Source: Nocardia sp. NBC_00508
GTDB taxonomy: Bacteria; Actinomycetota; Actinomycetes; Mycobacteriales; Mycobacteriaceae
NCBI RefSeq assembly: GCF_036346875.1
Contig: NZ_CP107852.1
Span: forward strand, 124,001-188,000
DNA length: 64,000 nucleotides
Direction: 5' to 3'
Each line of letters starts with the position of its first letter. Position 1 is the first letter of the stretch. The notes beneath the pieces were generated by a model, which ran no database searches, was not told the DNA's origin, and was given only the letters and a program-made list of their open reading frames with translations. The position numbers and the translations under genes were made by a program. This document shows, one piece after another, positions 25,274-35,238 of the stretch.

Positions 25274-26815
25274 TCACTCGGAGCGTGGAGCGGTCACGCT
25301 TCGATAGGGCAGGAAGCGCTGGAAGCCGAGCGGGGTCAGGCCGGGCATGGAAGCGATCATCTTCGGAACCGCGTCGTTGCTGCTCAGCTGGCCGTCGACG
25401 ATACCGCGATGGGCGTCCACGTCGACGAATTCCGCATAGTTGATCACCCCGGTCCCGTCCGTCGCGATGTGAAAGTTGTTGCTGATCATGCCGGCTGTCT
25501 TTTTCGGGTCTGGGTCGTGTATCGGGTGGAACCGATCCAGCAGGGTGTCCACGAATGTTCGACCGGTCTCCTGGCTGTCGGTGTCGAAGGACACCACGAC
25601 GACGCATCCGACCGGCAACGACTCGTGCGGTACGACGCGGCGGTACAGGCGATGAGTTGTCGTATCCGAGCGGACGATCTCGGGCAGCGCCCTATCGATC
25701 CGTGTGTAGGTCGCCGTCTCGTCGGCGCCGAACCTGTCGGCCGCTTCGGCGCTGGACCACTGTGCATAGTGCAAGACGGTCCGGCCGTCGGTGCCGAGCA
25801 GAACACTGCGCCGCAGCAGGCCATCCGGCCATGCTGAGTCGGCCCACAGCTCCAGTGCGGCGTCGGCAGCGGTTAGTTGTGCGGCCTCCGAGCCCAGCGT
25901 CCACCGGCCGACTGTCGCCACGTCCATATCGGGCCGCGCGACATCGGGCACCGGATCGGTGAATTCGGCCGCATGCCAGCGCACCCACTCCAGGAAGCGG
26001 CGTGCCGGTTCGCCGGTCACCGCCCGCATGGTGTCGGTGACCGGCGGTGGGTTGTCCGCCATCGCAAGATACGACCGGTGCAGCTCCTCGACTTCCGCTG
26101 GGCCGAAATCTGCACCGATTTGTCGCGCCCACTCGCCGGCGGAGATGTCAGCCCAGAGTGACCGCCGTCCGGTGACGTCATCGATGATGTGAAGCCGTTC
26201 GACCGGCGTCAGCAACTCGGGCCCGGAGAGTTCGTAAACCGCGGACGCGTGCCGATCGTCGCGCAGCGCGCGCACAGCCACCGCGGCGATGTCGCGCTCA
26301 TCGATCGCGGTCACCGGGATGCTGCCGAATGCGCCCCGCACCGCCCGGCCCGCGCGTACGTCGTCCGCCCAGGCGAGCGAGTTCGCGGCGAATGCCCACG
26401 GGCGCAGGAACGTCCAGTCCAGACCGGACCGCTCGATGAGCCGCTCGATCTCACGGTGCGAGCGGCCGATCACGGTGGCCTGTGGGTCGGCGTCGTCGCG
26501 CACCGCGGCGGAGGACTGGAACACGATCCGGCTCGCTTGACTGGCGATGGCTGTGATCGCTTTGTCGGCTGTGGTGAGGTCACCGAGGTCGGGCCAGACC
26601 AGAAACACTGCCGATACGCCCGCGGAATGCCGTTCCAGGCTCGCCGGATCGGTCTGGCTGCCCGCGACCACCTCGACGCCTTCGGGCATCCGCGCATATC
26701 GCGGGTTCCGCGTCAATGCCCGTACCGGGACGCCGGCCCGTGCCAGCTCATCGACGATTCGCCTGCCGACGGTGCCGGTCGCGCCGGTCACCAGAACTGT
26801 GTCGTCTGCACTCAT
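25274..26815 (-). CDS. NmrA-like NAD(P)-binding protein fused to antibiotic-monooxygenase-like domains
   Basis: 513 aa. Residues 1-290 form an atypical SDR of the NmrA type: VLVTGATGTVGRRIVDELARAG at the start, WTFLRPWAFAANSLAW near 135, and a PAEVEELHRSYLAMADNPPP-like end that is usual in these proteins. Residues about 300-513 read as two ferredoxin-fold ABM-like modules (VLHYAQWSSAEAADRF near 348-363; GVINYAEFVDVDAHRG near 455-470). The pattern of aromatic strand residues followed by helix repeats in both. Either half alone is common; the fusion is unusual. It is 54 bp downstream of the LAL regulator in the same direction. Confidence 0.75.
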   Translation of the reverse strand: MSADDTVLVTGATGTVGRRIVDELARAGVPVRALTRNPRYARMPEGVEVVAGSQTDPASLERHSAGVSAVFLVWPDLGDLTTADKAITAIASQASRIVFQSSAAVRDDADPQATVIGRSHREIERLIERSGLDWTFLRPWAFAANSLAWADDVRAGRAVRGAFGSIPVTAIDERDIAAVAVRALRDDRHASAVYELSGPELLTPVERLHIIDDVTGRRSLWADISAGEWARQIGADFGPAEVEELHRSYLAMADNPPPVTDTMRAVTGEPARRFLEWVRWHAAEFTDPVPDVARPDMDVATVGRWTLGSEAAQLTAADAALELWADSAWPDGLLRRSVLLGTDGRTVLHYAQWSSAEAADRFGADETATYTRIDRALPEIVRSDTTTHRLYRRVVPHESLPVGCVVVVSFDTDSQETGRTFVDTLLDRFHPIHDPDPKKTAGMISNNFHIATDGTGVINYAEFVDVDAHRGIVDGQLSSNDAVPKMIASMPGLTPLGFQRFLPYRSVTAPRSE

Positions 26816-26869
26816 GCCGCCAACGGTAGGGACATACGACCACCCCGCGGATCTGTCGAATGACCTGAA

Positions 26870-29554
26870 TCATTCGCCGGCAATGAGTTCCGGGATCATG
26901 GCCAGCTCGGCGCGGGTGCGCACCCCCAACTTGGGAAACACGTTGTGCAGGTGGTAGCCCACCGTGCGCGGGCTCAGGAACAGCTGGGCGCCGATCTCGC
27001 GGTTGCTCAGCCCGCGGGCCGCCCAGCGCGCCACCCGCAGCTCCTGTGCGGTCAGCAGCTGGGACAGGGCGAGGGAGGCGGCGACATCTCGCCCGGTGTA
27101 GCCGGCCACGCGCAGTTCGGCCCGTGCGCGTTCGGCCCATGGCCGGGCGGTGAGTCGCTCGAACGTTTCGCGGGCGCCGTGCAAGGCCAGCCGCGCCTCG
27201 CCGCGACGGCGGCGACGGCGCAGCCATTCGCCCCACAGTAGCTGCGTGCGCGCGTATTCGAACGGCAAACCCGCGTCGCGATGCAGGTCGAGCGCTTGTA
27301 AGAACAGCTCTTCGGCGCTGTCGCGCTCACCCTCCAGTAGGGCGGCACACCGCAGCGCGATCGCTCGGGTCCACGGCCGATCCACCTGGTCGGCCCACTC
27401 GGCGTAGATGGTGTAGGCACCATCGATGGGCACGTGGTCGCGAGCTCTTCCGGAGCGGAGGCCGGCTTCGATCAGATCGGGCAGACTTGCCGTCATTCCG
27501 CTCCGGTTGGACGCCTCCGCGAGGGCGGTCAACCGCCCGAACGCCTCCTCGTAGCGTCCGAGCCCCAGGTCGAGAAGGCTCAACGCGCCCGCAGCGTGCA
27601 CGTTGCCGGGCGGCGTCCCGCGCGCGATCGCACCAGCGGTCAACCCCACGCACTGCTGCTCGTCACCGCGCATGGCGGCCAGCAACGCCAGCACCGTTTC
27701 GAGGTAGGAGGCGTGGCGGCCGAGCCCGGTGTCGGCGGCGAGCCGCAGCCCCTCGGCACCCGCCGCCGCGGCCTCGTCGACCCTGCCCAGCAGCAGCGAA
27801 ACCCGGGCGAGCAACGGTAGCGCGGCGGCTAACAGACCGGAGGCACCGTCCTCCCGAGCGACCCGCTCCACGTGCAGCACGGTGTGATGGGCACCGCCGA
27901 GGTTACCGAGCATCAGGTGCTGCCAGCCCGCGTCCAGTGCGGTGTGCGGCTCGTCCGCCACGGTGAACGGCCCTCCGTCAGCACCAGGCCCGCCCGCGTG
28001 GAGTTCGGCATTGGCGATGAACAACCGGGTCAGCGAGTCGATGGTGTCGACGTTCGGCACGGCGAGCCGAAACGCTTCGGCCGCGGTGTGTTTCACCATC
28101 GACAGGTCGCCGGTGTGGGCGGCGGCCCATGCTGCGCGCACCAGCAGCTGCCCGGCCGCTCGCGGATCGTCGGTGTGCATCGCCGATGCGGTGCGCAGGA
28201 GCAGTCCGTGCGCCTCGCCACTGCGGTCCCGCGCATCCAATAGCCGAGCCCGCAGCACGGCGACCGCTACCAGACCGGACGGTTCGCGGGCCTCCGCCTC
28301 GGCTCGATCGGCCAGTGTGGCAGCGCGGTCGGGCAGCCCGGCGTCCATGGCGGCGGACGCCGCTGCGCCGTAGCGTTTGCCGCGCCGCCCCGGCTCCGGG
28401 GTGAGTTCCGCCGCTCGTTCCAGCATCGACGCTAGTGACGCCCCTGGTGACCCGCCCGCTGCGGCTCTTTCCAGCGCGGCGGCAGTCTCCTCATCGGGGC
28501 CGGCCGCCGCCGCTGCTCGGTGCTGCGCATACCGGCAGGTGTCGCCTCGTTCGGCGAACACCATGGCGAGCGCGCTCTGTATGGCAAGCCTGCGCTCCAG
28601 CCCGACGGCCTCCTTTGCGGCCGTGCGGATCAGTGGATGCCGGAATGCGATGCGGTTGTCCGGGCTCACAATCAGCAGCCCGGCCTGCACGGCGGGCGCC
28701 AGGCTCGCGGCAGTTTCCCCCAGCACCTCGGCGGCACGAGCCAGCACCGCCGGGTCTCCGGTACCGTCGACCGCCGCGGCATACAGGACGGCGCGAGCGG
28801 GTTCGGCCAGCGCGGCGATCTGATCCTTGTAGGTCCCCACCAGCGTGCGATAACCGAGTGACGGTGATCGGCCACCCTCCCCGTCGGCCGGCAGCTCCAG
28901 CAGGGCCAGTGGGTTGCCCGCGGCTCGCGCAAGCAGAGAGCGGCGGGCCGGTGCCGAGAGCCGGTCGCGCCGGGCCAGCAGCCTCTCGGCGCTGGCCTCG
29001 TCGAGCGGTCCCACCACGAGCTCGGGCAGCCCGGCCGGATCTACGCCGGTGGCTATCCCGCTTCGTGCGGCAGCCAGCAGCGCCACCGGCTCGGAGGTCA
29101 GTCTGCGAGCAGCGAAAGCGATTGCTGCGGAGGACGTTTCGTCAAACCAATGCACGTCGTCGAGTACGCACAGCACCGGCCGTTCCGCAGCGAGCTCCGC
29201 CAGCAGGGCCATGACCGCGAGACCGATTTCGAATCGGTCCGCGGCCATCTCGCCGTCGAGGTCGAAGACCTGCCGCAAGACGCGTGCCTGCGTCGGCGGC
29301 AGAGCGCTTACTCGATCCCGGGCCGGCGCTAGCAGCAACTGCAGCGCCGCGCCCGGCACCCCGGTCTCGGCCTCCACACCGGTGGCGCGCAGTACGCGGA
29401 GGTCCGCGCTCGCGACGCCGGCGGCATGCTCGAGCAGCGCTGATTTACCCACTCCGGGATCGCCGCGCAGGATGAGCGCCGCGCCGCGTCCCGTACGAAC
29501 GCGGTCGAGCGCACCCTCGATGCGCTCGATCTCGGCAGCCCGGCTGACCAGCAT
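26870..29554 (-). CDS. LAL-type LuxR-family transcriptional regulator
   Basis: 894 aa large ATP-binding LuxR regulator. N-terminal AAA ATPase with Walker A GDPGVGKSALLEHAAG near 30-45 and Walker B LCVLDDVHWFDE near 130; central TPR-like helical repeats; C-terminal HTH: LTAQELRVARWAARGLSNREI, then LFLSPRTVGYHLHNVFPKLG (in parts). The ATG at 29554 starts MLVSRAAEIERIEGAL, which is where the family begins; a longer frame upstream crosses another gene's remnant. The NmrA fusion gene immediately downstream is the likely target or operon partner. Confidence 0.9.
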   Translation of the reverse strand: MLVSRAAEIERIEGALDRVRTGRGAALILRGDPGVGKSALLEHAAGVASADLRVLRATGVEAETGVPGAALQLLLAPARDRVSALPPTQARVLRQVFDLDGEMAADRFEIGLAVMALLAELAAERPVLCVLDDVHWFDETSSAAIAFAARRLTSEPVALLAAARSGIATGVDPAGLPELVVGPLDEASAERLLARRDRLSAPARRSLLARAAGNPLALLELPADGEGGRSPSLGYRTLVGTYKDQIAALAEPARAVLYAAAVDGTGDPAVLARAAEVLGETAASLAPAVQAGLLIVSPDNRIAFRHPLIRTAAKEAVGLERRLAIQSALAMVFAERGDTCRYAQHRAAAAAGPDEETAAALERAAAGGSPGASLASMLERAAELTPEPGRRGKRYGAAASAAMDAGLPDRAATLADRAEAEAREPSGLVAVAVLRARLLDARDRSGEAHGLLLRTASAMHTDDPRAAGQLLVRAAWAAAHTGDLSMVKHTAAEAFRLAVPNVDTIDSLTRLFIANAELHAGGPGADGGPFTVADEPHTALDAGWQHLMLGNLGGAHHTVLHVERVAREDGASGLLAAALPLLARVSLLLGRVDEAAAAGAEGLRLAADTGLGRHASYLETVLALLAAMRGDEQQCVGLTAGAIARGTPPGNVHAAGALSLLDLGLGRYEEAFGRLTALAEASNRSGMTASLPDLIEAGLRSGRARDHVPIDGAYTIYAEWADQVDRPWTRAIALRCAALLEGERDSAEELFLQALDLHRDAGLPFEYARTQLLWGEWLRRRRRRGEARLALHGARETFERLTARPWAERARAELRVAGYTGRDVAASLALSQLLTAQELRVARWAARGLSNREIGAQLFLSPRTVGYHLHNVFPKLGVRTRAELAMIPELIAGE

Positions 29555-29580
29555 GCTCCGAGGATATCGCCGTTCGCTCG

Positions 29581-29682
29581 TCACTGCCCATATGGCGCCT
29601 GCGCTCGGCCGAACCGCAGCAACCGACCCCACCAGCCGAGCTGGTCGAGCATGCCCTTCGCCGCGCGAGCCGCGTCGGGATC
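29581..29682 (-). pseudogene. 33-codon gene tail cut by the IS3 element
   Basis: The minus-strand frame entering from the IS3 left end reads DPDAARAAKGMLDQLGWWG and stops at 29581. The helix-like composition suggests the C-terminus of a real protein, perhaps an NAD(P)-binding oxidoreductase. Its upstream part is missing, because the IS end begins at 29683 and a different gene is truncated on the other side. Confidence 0.4.
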
Positions 29683-29750
29683 GGGACTGCTGCACGGATA
29701 GGTGACAACCGAGTTGGCTTGCCCTTCGGGTGGGCTGGAAGGATGTCATC

Positions 29751-30044
29751 GTGCCGAAGCCCTATCCCCGTGAGTTCCGCGACGATGTCGTGCGTGTGGC
29801 TCGCAATCGCGACGATGGTGTGACGCTGGAGCAGATCGCCGCCGATTTCGGGATCCACCCGATGACGCTGTCGAAATGGATGCGTCAGGCCGACGTCGAC
29901 GAGGGAACCAAACCGGGCACCAGCACGAGCGAGTCGGCCGAGCTGCGGGCGGCGAAACGGCGAATCCGGTTGCTGGAGCAGGAGAACGAGGTCCTCAAAC
30001 GGGCCGCCGCTTATTTCGCGCAGGCGAACCTGCCGGGAAAATGA
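29751..30044 (+). CDS. IS3-family transposase OrfA
   Basis: 97 aa. HTH transposase of the IS3 OrfA type: YPREFRDDVVRVARNRDD near 4-21, DFGIHPMTLSKWMRQADVD near 33-51, and a leucine-zipper tail RIRLLEQENEVLKRAAAYF near 73-91. The GTG at 29751 gives the common VPKPYPREF start. Its stop overlaps the OrfB ATG at 30041 (AATGA), and A-rich GGGAAAATGA at the junction is compatible with programmed frameshifting to an OrfAB fusion. Confidence 0.9.
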   Translation: MPKPYPREFRDDVVRVARNRDDGVTLEQIAADFGIHPMTLSKWMRQADVDEGTKPGTSTSESAELRAAKRRIRLLEQENEVLKRAAAYFAQANLPGK

Positions 30045-30913
30045 TCTACCCGCTCGTCCGCGAGCTGGCCGAAGACGGGATCCCCGTCACGGTGACGTGC
30101 CGGGTGCTGAAACTGGCTCGTCAGCCGTACTACCGATGGCTGGCCGAACCGGTCACTGCCGCCGAACTCGACCAGGCGTATCGGGCCAACGCGCTGTTCG
30201 ACGCCCATCGCGACGATCCCGAATTCGGGTACCGATTTCTCGCCGACGAGGCCCGCGCCGCCGGTGAACCGATGGCCGACCGCACTGCATGGCGGATCTG
30301 TTCGGCCCAGGGCTGGTGGAGTGCGTTCGGCAAGAAGCGACGCGGAAAGGGCAAGGCCGGCCCGCCGGTCCACGATGACCTGGTCCAACGCGACTTCACC
30401 GCTGAGGCTCCGAATCGGTTGTGGCTGGCCGACATTTCCGAACATCAGACAGGCGAGGGCAAGCTCTACATTTGTGCGGTCAAGGACGTCTATTCCAACC
30501 GGATCGTCGGCTACTCCATCGACTCACGCATGAAATCGGCGCTGGCGGTGCACGCGCTCAACAATGCGGTGGCTCGCCGTGGCGAGGTGGCCGGTTGCAT
30601 TCTGCACACCGACCGCGGATCGCAATTTCGCAGCCGGAAATTCGTGCGAGCCCTGACTCGTCACGGCATGGCCGGGTCGATGGGCCGTGTCGGCGCGGCC
30701 GGTGACAATGCCGCCATGGAGAGTTTCTTCGCGCTGCTGCAGAAGAATGTCCTCGACCGCCGATCCTGGTGCAGCCGTGAGGAATTGCGCATCGCGATCG
30801 TCACCTGGATCGAACGGACCTACCACCGCCGCCGACGCCAAGCTACCCTCGGCCGTTTGACGCCGGTCCAATACGAGACCATCATGACCCCACCGGCCAG
30901 TCAGGCCGCGTGA
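30041..30913 (+). CDS. IS3-family transposase OrfB
   Basis: 290 aa DDE integrase-like transposase. HTH_21 region FGYRFLADEARAAG near 61-74; catalytic Asp in LWLADISEHQTGEGK near 133, second Asp in LHTDRGSQFRS near 195, and Glu in DNAAMESFFALLQKN near 226. The C-terminal YHRRRRQATLGRLTPVQYE is typical. All three acidic residues are present and the frame is intact, so the element may still be active. Confidence 0.92.
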   Translation: MIYPLVRELAEDGIPVTVTCRVLKLARQPYYRWLAEPVTAAELDQAYRANALFDAHRDDPEFGYRFLADEARAAGEPMADRTAWRICSAQGWWSAFGKKRRGKGKAGPPVHDDLVQRDFTAEAPNRLWLADISEHQTGEGKLYICAVKDVYSNRIVGYSIDSRMKSALAVHALNNAVARRGEVAGCILHTDRGSQFRSRKFVRALTRHGMAGSMGRVGAAGDNAAMESFFALLQKNVLDRRSWCSREELRIAIVTWIERTYHRRRRQATLGRLTPVQYETIMTPPASQAA

Positions 30914-32201
30914 TCGAATCTGTCACCCGATCGTGCAGCAGTCCCGTGTGCGGGAGCAGGGCGTAGCAGGCGCCCGTCGCGACGAAGATGGCCAGGGCCA
31001 TGATCAGCGGGATGCGGGCGCCGATCCGGCGAGCCAGTGCGCCGGCGAGGGCACCGCAGATCATCGCGACCACGGCTTGTAGCAGCGCGATCTGAACTGC
31101 GAATTCCAGGAGGGTGTAACCGTTTCCGTAGCTGTAGCCCGGATCCAGCGTCACCTGCACCGCCTCGGGCGGCATCGGCTGGCCGGTCTGCGCTTGGATC
31201 TGGGCGAGGGAGCCCTGCTGCACCTTGCCCGCGATGTTCGCTTCGTCGGGGCTCTGGGCCATGTAGGCGATGGCGTAGGACTGCACGCCGATCTGCAAGG
31301 AAGCGAACAGTGCGGCGGCGAGGACCAGTGCGACCCGCGGGTGGAACAGCAGCTTCATGTCCATGATCGGACGCGGGACCTGGGTCTCCACGACGACGAA
31401 CAGCACCAGCAGCGCGACGCCACCGATCAACCACGCCACCGTGGTCGGCCTACCCCAGCCCCAATCCCGCCCTTTGTCCAGGTAGATCAGCGTCAGGCCC
31501 GCGCCCGCCGACAGCAGGACCGCACCGACGATATCGATGCGCTCGGGCACCCGCAGCTTGGATTCGGGCACCACCAGCCAGACCGCCGGGAGCATCAGCA
31601 GAGTGAATCCGGCCATGCACCAGAAGATGGCGCGCCAGCTGTAGCTGTCGACCAGGAAGCCGCCGAGCAACGGCCCCGCGATGGCGGACAGGCCGAGTCC
31701 GGTGGCGGTGATACCGAGGCCGAGCGGAACGTACCTGCGTGGCATCAGATCCCGGATCAATCCGTAGGCGATGACCGCCGTCGCGATGGCGGTGGCCTGC
31801 AGGCCGCGGCCGATCAGGAACAGGGCCCAGTTCGACGTGACCGCGTCGAGCACACAGCCGATCATGAACAGCACGCCGCAGACGAGGAACATCCGCTTCT
31901 TGCCCCAGACATCGCTCATCTTGCCGATCAGCGGGGAAGCGGCCGCGCCGATCAGGCCGAAAACGATGATGGCCCAATTGATATCGGCGCCGACACCGGG
32001 AAATGTCGGTGCGATCTTCTGCAACGCGGCCGCGACGATCGTGTACTGCATCGGGGCGACCTCGGTGAAGAGCACGATGACCGCCAGTATGGCGAAGATC
32101 CTGGCCCGCGAGGCGCCCTCCAGGCGGCCGGTATCGATGTCCGGATCGGCTACGGCAGTGGCACTCTCGGGCTTCGAGGGATCTTGGGAAATGGTGGACA
32201 T
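30882..32201 (-). pseudogene. MFS drug transporter (DHA2-like) truncated at its C-terminus by IS3
   Basis: 439 codons. From the ATG at 32201 (MSTISQDPSK) the frame encodes an MFS exporter with motif A GKMSDVWGKKRMFLV near 85, motif C-like GLGLSAIAGPLLGGFLVD near 165, and about 12 hydrophobic segments. The full family has 14 helices. The last 21 codons (TGLLHDRVTDS onward) are read from the IS3 right end, and the frame stops inside OrfB on the opposite strand. The distal helices are missing, so function is doubtful. Confidence 0.75.
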
Positions 32202-32366
32202 AGCCACGCTCCGTTGTTCGGGGAACCACGTTCGACGTGTTCGAGATGGTCTGCGGAACGTCTCACAGGCTGGTGTGACACGGGTCGCATGAATCCCGCT
32301 CACCGAGATTCCGACAAGAACACTGCCCGAGCGCCGTATGCCGAAATTGACACTGGTCAGTACCGG

Positions 32367-32822
32367 TCAGTCCTCCTCGGTTCCGTGGTGCGACGTCGGC
32401 CGCGATGGCCTCGACGCGTCCGTAAGCGGTGCTACAAACGGTGCAGCCGTGGGCAATTCGACGGTGCCGACATGCCCCAGATGGCTAACGGCCAGCGCGG
32501 CGGCGATGAGCGCGAGAACCCGGTAGAGGGTTCGAGAATGCATCCGGGTCGCCCAGCTCGCGCCGAGCCACGCACCAGCCAGGCTGCCGACGAGCAAGTT
32601 GGCCGCGATCGTCCAATGCTCGGTCATCTCGCCATAAGGCAGGGCAATTAGCCTGGCAGCAAGCGCGGTGAGCACCACGATCAGGCTCATCGCCTTATTC
32701 AGAACCACCGCATGCAAAGCAACGAAGCCGAACAAACCGATCAGCAGCGGCAACCGGAACTCGGCACCACCGAGCCCGATCAGCCCGCCCAGAACCCCGA
32801 TCACAGAGCCGGACGCAAACAC
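32367..32822 (-). pseudogene. TauE/SafE-like sulfite exporter, truncated
   Basis: 151 codons from a GTG at 32822. The membrane repeat with GVLGGLIGLGGAEFRLPLLIGLF (in parts) and AVVLNKAMSLIVVLTAL matches the first half of TauE/SafE permeases, and LLVGSLAGAWLGASWATRM the next helix pair. Family members have about 250 residues and eight helices; here the frame ends with a polar tail after about five helices. In-frame similarity extends slightly upstream of the GTG (RRSAPLRVF) without a usual start. Decayed copy is the best reading. Confidence 0.6.
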
Positions 32823-33109
32823 ACGCAGCGGCGCGCTTCGTCGCTGAGAAACGGTCGAAGTCGATGTTGCCGGTCCTCAACCGCCTCATTCACATGCCGA
32901 GACGATACGGGGTGCTGGCGGGCACATTCGCTACCGGAGAGTGCGTGAACCAGAGACCATTCCGCAGGTTCGAATATCCGGCGTCAGGATCTGGCGCGAA
33001 CGGAGCGGATGAAGTGGATCACGTCGGCTGGCGCGCCGTCGACGAACTCGGATTGGATGCCACTTATACCGAATAGGGTAGTGGATGTCGGCCCTTATAC
33101 AGGCTGCTA

Positions 33110-34296
33110 GTGCCTCGTCAAGCAACCTTCGGTAGGTAATCAGGGTGCCGGATCTTGGAGTTGACGGCGAAGTCGCGTTTGGGTCGGGCGTGCTGGTTGT
33201 ACCAGCGGATGTAGGCGCCGATCGCGGCGTCCTGTTCGTCGTGGCTGCGGTGATCGGTGCCGTTCAAGGCGAAGTAGCGTAGAGCCGCGAATTCGGACTC
33301 GATCCAGTTCAACCACGATGAATAGGTCGGTAGGAAGACCAGTTCCACGTTGTTGGCCGCAGCCCAGGTGCGGACCTCGGCTCGTTTGTGCGGGGAGAAG
33401 TTGTCGGCGATGACGTAGAGCTTCTGTCCGGGCCAGCGCGCCCGCAGCGACTTCAGCAACGACAGGAACTCCTGCCACCGTTTACGATCCCGGATCCGGT
33501 AGTGGATCTTGCCGGTCGCCAGATCCAGAGCGCCGAGTAGGTGCCGCACGCCCTGGGTGCGCCGGTAGGTCGCCCGCAACCGTTTCGGGGTTCGTCGCCC
33601 GAACCAGCCACGACCAGCGCGGGGTTGCAAGTTCAGCGGCCCGAACTCGTCCACGCAGACCACCCGCCCATCGGTGGGTGGATGGTCATAGAGGTCCAGG
33701 ACGCGGTTCATCTTCGCGGTGAACTCCGGGTCGGTGCCCGCTTTCCAGGTCTTGACCGCCTGCCACGACACCCCCTCGCCGTGGAGGATCTTGCGCAGAG
33801 TTTCGCGGCTGATCTCAGCGATTCCGTTGGTCAGCAACACTTCTCGCAGTTTCGACAGGCTCCACACCGAGAACGGCCAGCCCAGATCACGCGGGCAGCA
33901 CCGGGCGATACAAGCGATGCGTTCACGCGTCGCCCGATCTACCTTCTTCGGCCTGCCCGCGCTCCATTTTGGGTCCAGAGCTTCGAACCCCCGCTCGTTG
34001 AACTCGTGGATCACCTGCCGCACATACGCCTCGCTGACCTGCATCAACCTCGCGATCGCGGGGGCCGGTTGCCGCTGCGCCGAGGCCATCACCACGATCG
34101 CTCGTCGCGTCCTGACCGGTTGTTTGCTCGTCTTGGTGATCTTCTGCAACCGGCGCCCCTCCTCCGGGGTCACCGCCCGCACAAACACTTCCGGCCTCCG
34201 GGCCACCGACACCACCTCCACTGGCAGCATCACCGGACACGCGTCCACGATCAACCCGACACCCGGTTACCAGGGCAACCTACCTGGACGAGGCAC
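33110..34296 (-). mobile_element. IS630-family insertion sequence
   Basis: About 1.19 kb with one transposase gene. The ends are inverted: AGTGCCTCGTC (left, from 33109) and GACGAGGCACT (right, to 34298), each next to a TA dinucleotide (33108-33109 and 34297-34298), which is the duplicated target of the IS630/Tc1 group. A decayed part of a second copy lies at 37650-37785. Confidence 0.85.
33118..34254 (-). CDS. IS630-family transposase
   Basis: 378 aa. N-terminal HTH: AIARLMQVSEAYVRQVIHEF near 66-85 and LDPKWSAGRPKKVDRATR near 92-109; DDE domain with VVCVDEFGPLNLQPR near 198, LYVIADNFSPHKRAEV near 285, and LPTYSSWLNWIESEFAAL near 318, which supplies the Glu. The frame is intact and close to both element ends. 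Position within perfect end repeats suggests recent insertion. Confidence 0.92.
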   Translation of the reverse strand: MIVDACPVMLPVEVVSVARRPEVFVRAVTPEEGRRLQKITKTSKQPVRTRRAIVVMASAQRQPAPAIARLMQVSEAYVRQVIHEFNERGFEALDPKWSAGRPKKVDRATRERIACIARCCPRDLGWPFSVWSLSKLREVLLTNGIAEISRETLRKILHGEGVSWQAVKTWKAGTDPEFTAKMNRVLDLYDHPPTDGRVVCVDEFGPLNLQPRAGRGWFGRRTPKRLRATYRRTQGVRHLLGALDLATGKIHYRIRDRKRWQEFLSLLKSLRARWPGQKLYVIADNFSPHKRAEVRTWAAANNVELVFLPTYSSWLNWIESEFAALRYFALNGTDHRSHDEQDAAIGAYIRWYNQHARPKRDFAVNSKIRHPDYLPKVA

Positions 34297-34299
34297 TAG

Positions 34300-35238
34300 T
34301 CAGCATTGCAGGGGCGCCGTGTCTCGGCACTTCGGTTGGGGCCGGGGCGAACTGGCAGCACGGTATCGGGTGATGCCGGTGACCTGGGTCAGTCCCCACA
34401 CAACCAGTGCGGACAGGGAGTAGGCCGCGCCGGACCAGCAGCAGGCCGACCATCCCCAGGTGCTGTATGCCCAGGTGGTCGTGATCGCGCCGAGGGCGGA
34501 TCCGAGGGAATAGAAGGCCATGTAGGCGCCTATGACGCTGCTGGCGCGCGGCGGGTGCGCTGCGGTCAGCAGATGCTGGCTACTGACATGTACTGCCTGA
34601 ACGACGAAGTCGAGCAGGACGATGCCGATGACGAGCAGCCACACGGTTGCTTCGGTCCGGGCGATGAGCAGCCAGGAGGCGGTGAGCAGCGCCAGTGCGG
34701 AACCGGTGATCGCCTGGGCGTGACCGCAGTCGGCCCATCGTCCCGCGCGGGCGGCGCCGAGCGCTCCGGCCAGGCCCGCCAATCCGAATAGGCCGATCTG
34801 CGTGGTGCCGAAGTTCCAGGGCTCGGTGCCGAGGGGGAGGGCGAGCCCGCTCCAGAGGGTTCCGAAGGACGCGAAAAGGAAGAAGGCGATCAGGCCTCGG
34901 CTCAGGAACAGGCGATCCGTGCGCGCGAGCTGCCCCATTGATGCCAGCACCTCCCCGTACCGTGCGCCGGGAGTTCTGTAATCCGGGTCGAGTGTCGCGC
35001 GGACGGTGAGAGCCAGAGCCACGCAGAGCACGGCGAGCAGCGCGTACACGGCGCGCCACCCGACCGTGTCGCCCAAGGCGCCCGCGAGGACGCGGACGCC
35101 GAGAATGCCGATCACCACGCCGGAGGTGACCGCGCCGATATTGCGGCCTCGCTCGCTCGGCGCGGAGACTGCGGCGACATAAGCGACGGTCACCTGAACC
35201 ACGACCGCGAACAGACCCGCGACCGCCAGCCCCGTCAC
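34300..35238 (-). pseudogene. MFS transporter lacking its N-terminal part
   Basis: 312 codons. The frame begins in the third helix region (GLAVAGLFAVVVQVTVAYVA) and continues with APSERGRNIGAVTSGVVIGILGVR, a motif usually near residue 110-130 of about 400-residue MFS transporters. Upstream in frame is LGDAAAAAAPNSAVAV, with no start and no first two helices. The C-terminus abuts the IS630 right end. Nine or ten helices remain. Likely non-functional. Confidence 0.7.

Larger units (their letters stand above)
29683..30945 (+). mobile_element. IS3-family insertion sequence
   Basis: A 1.26-kb element with two overlapping transposase genes. Terminal inverted repeats are 25 bp with 21 matches: left arm GGGACTGCTGCACG (29683-29696) plus GGTGACA (29701-29707); right arm TGTCACC (30921-30927) plus CGTGCAGCAGTCCC (30932-30945). 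No clear target duplication flanks it, and the two flanks are remnants of different genes, so a deletion or recombination has occurred since insertion. Confidence 0.85.

Noticed and set aside
31194..32651. 485-codon plus-strand frame
   Set aside because: Antisense of the MFS gene, rich in Asp/His/Gln from codon complement, without domains.
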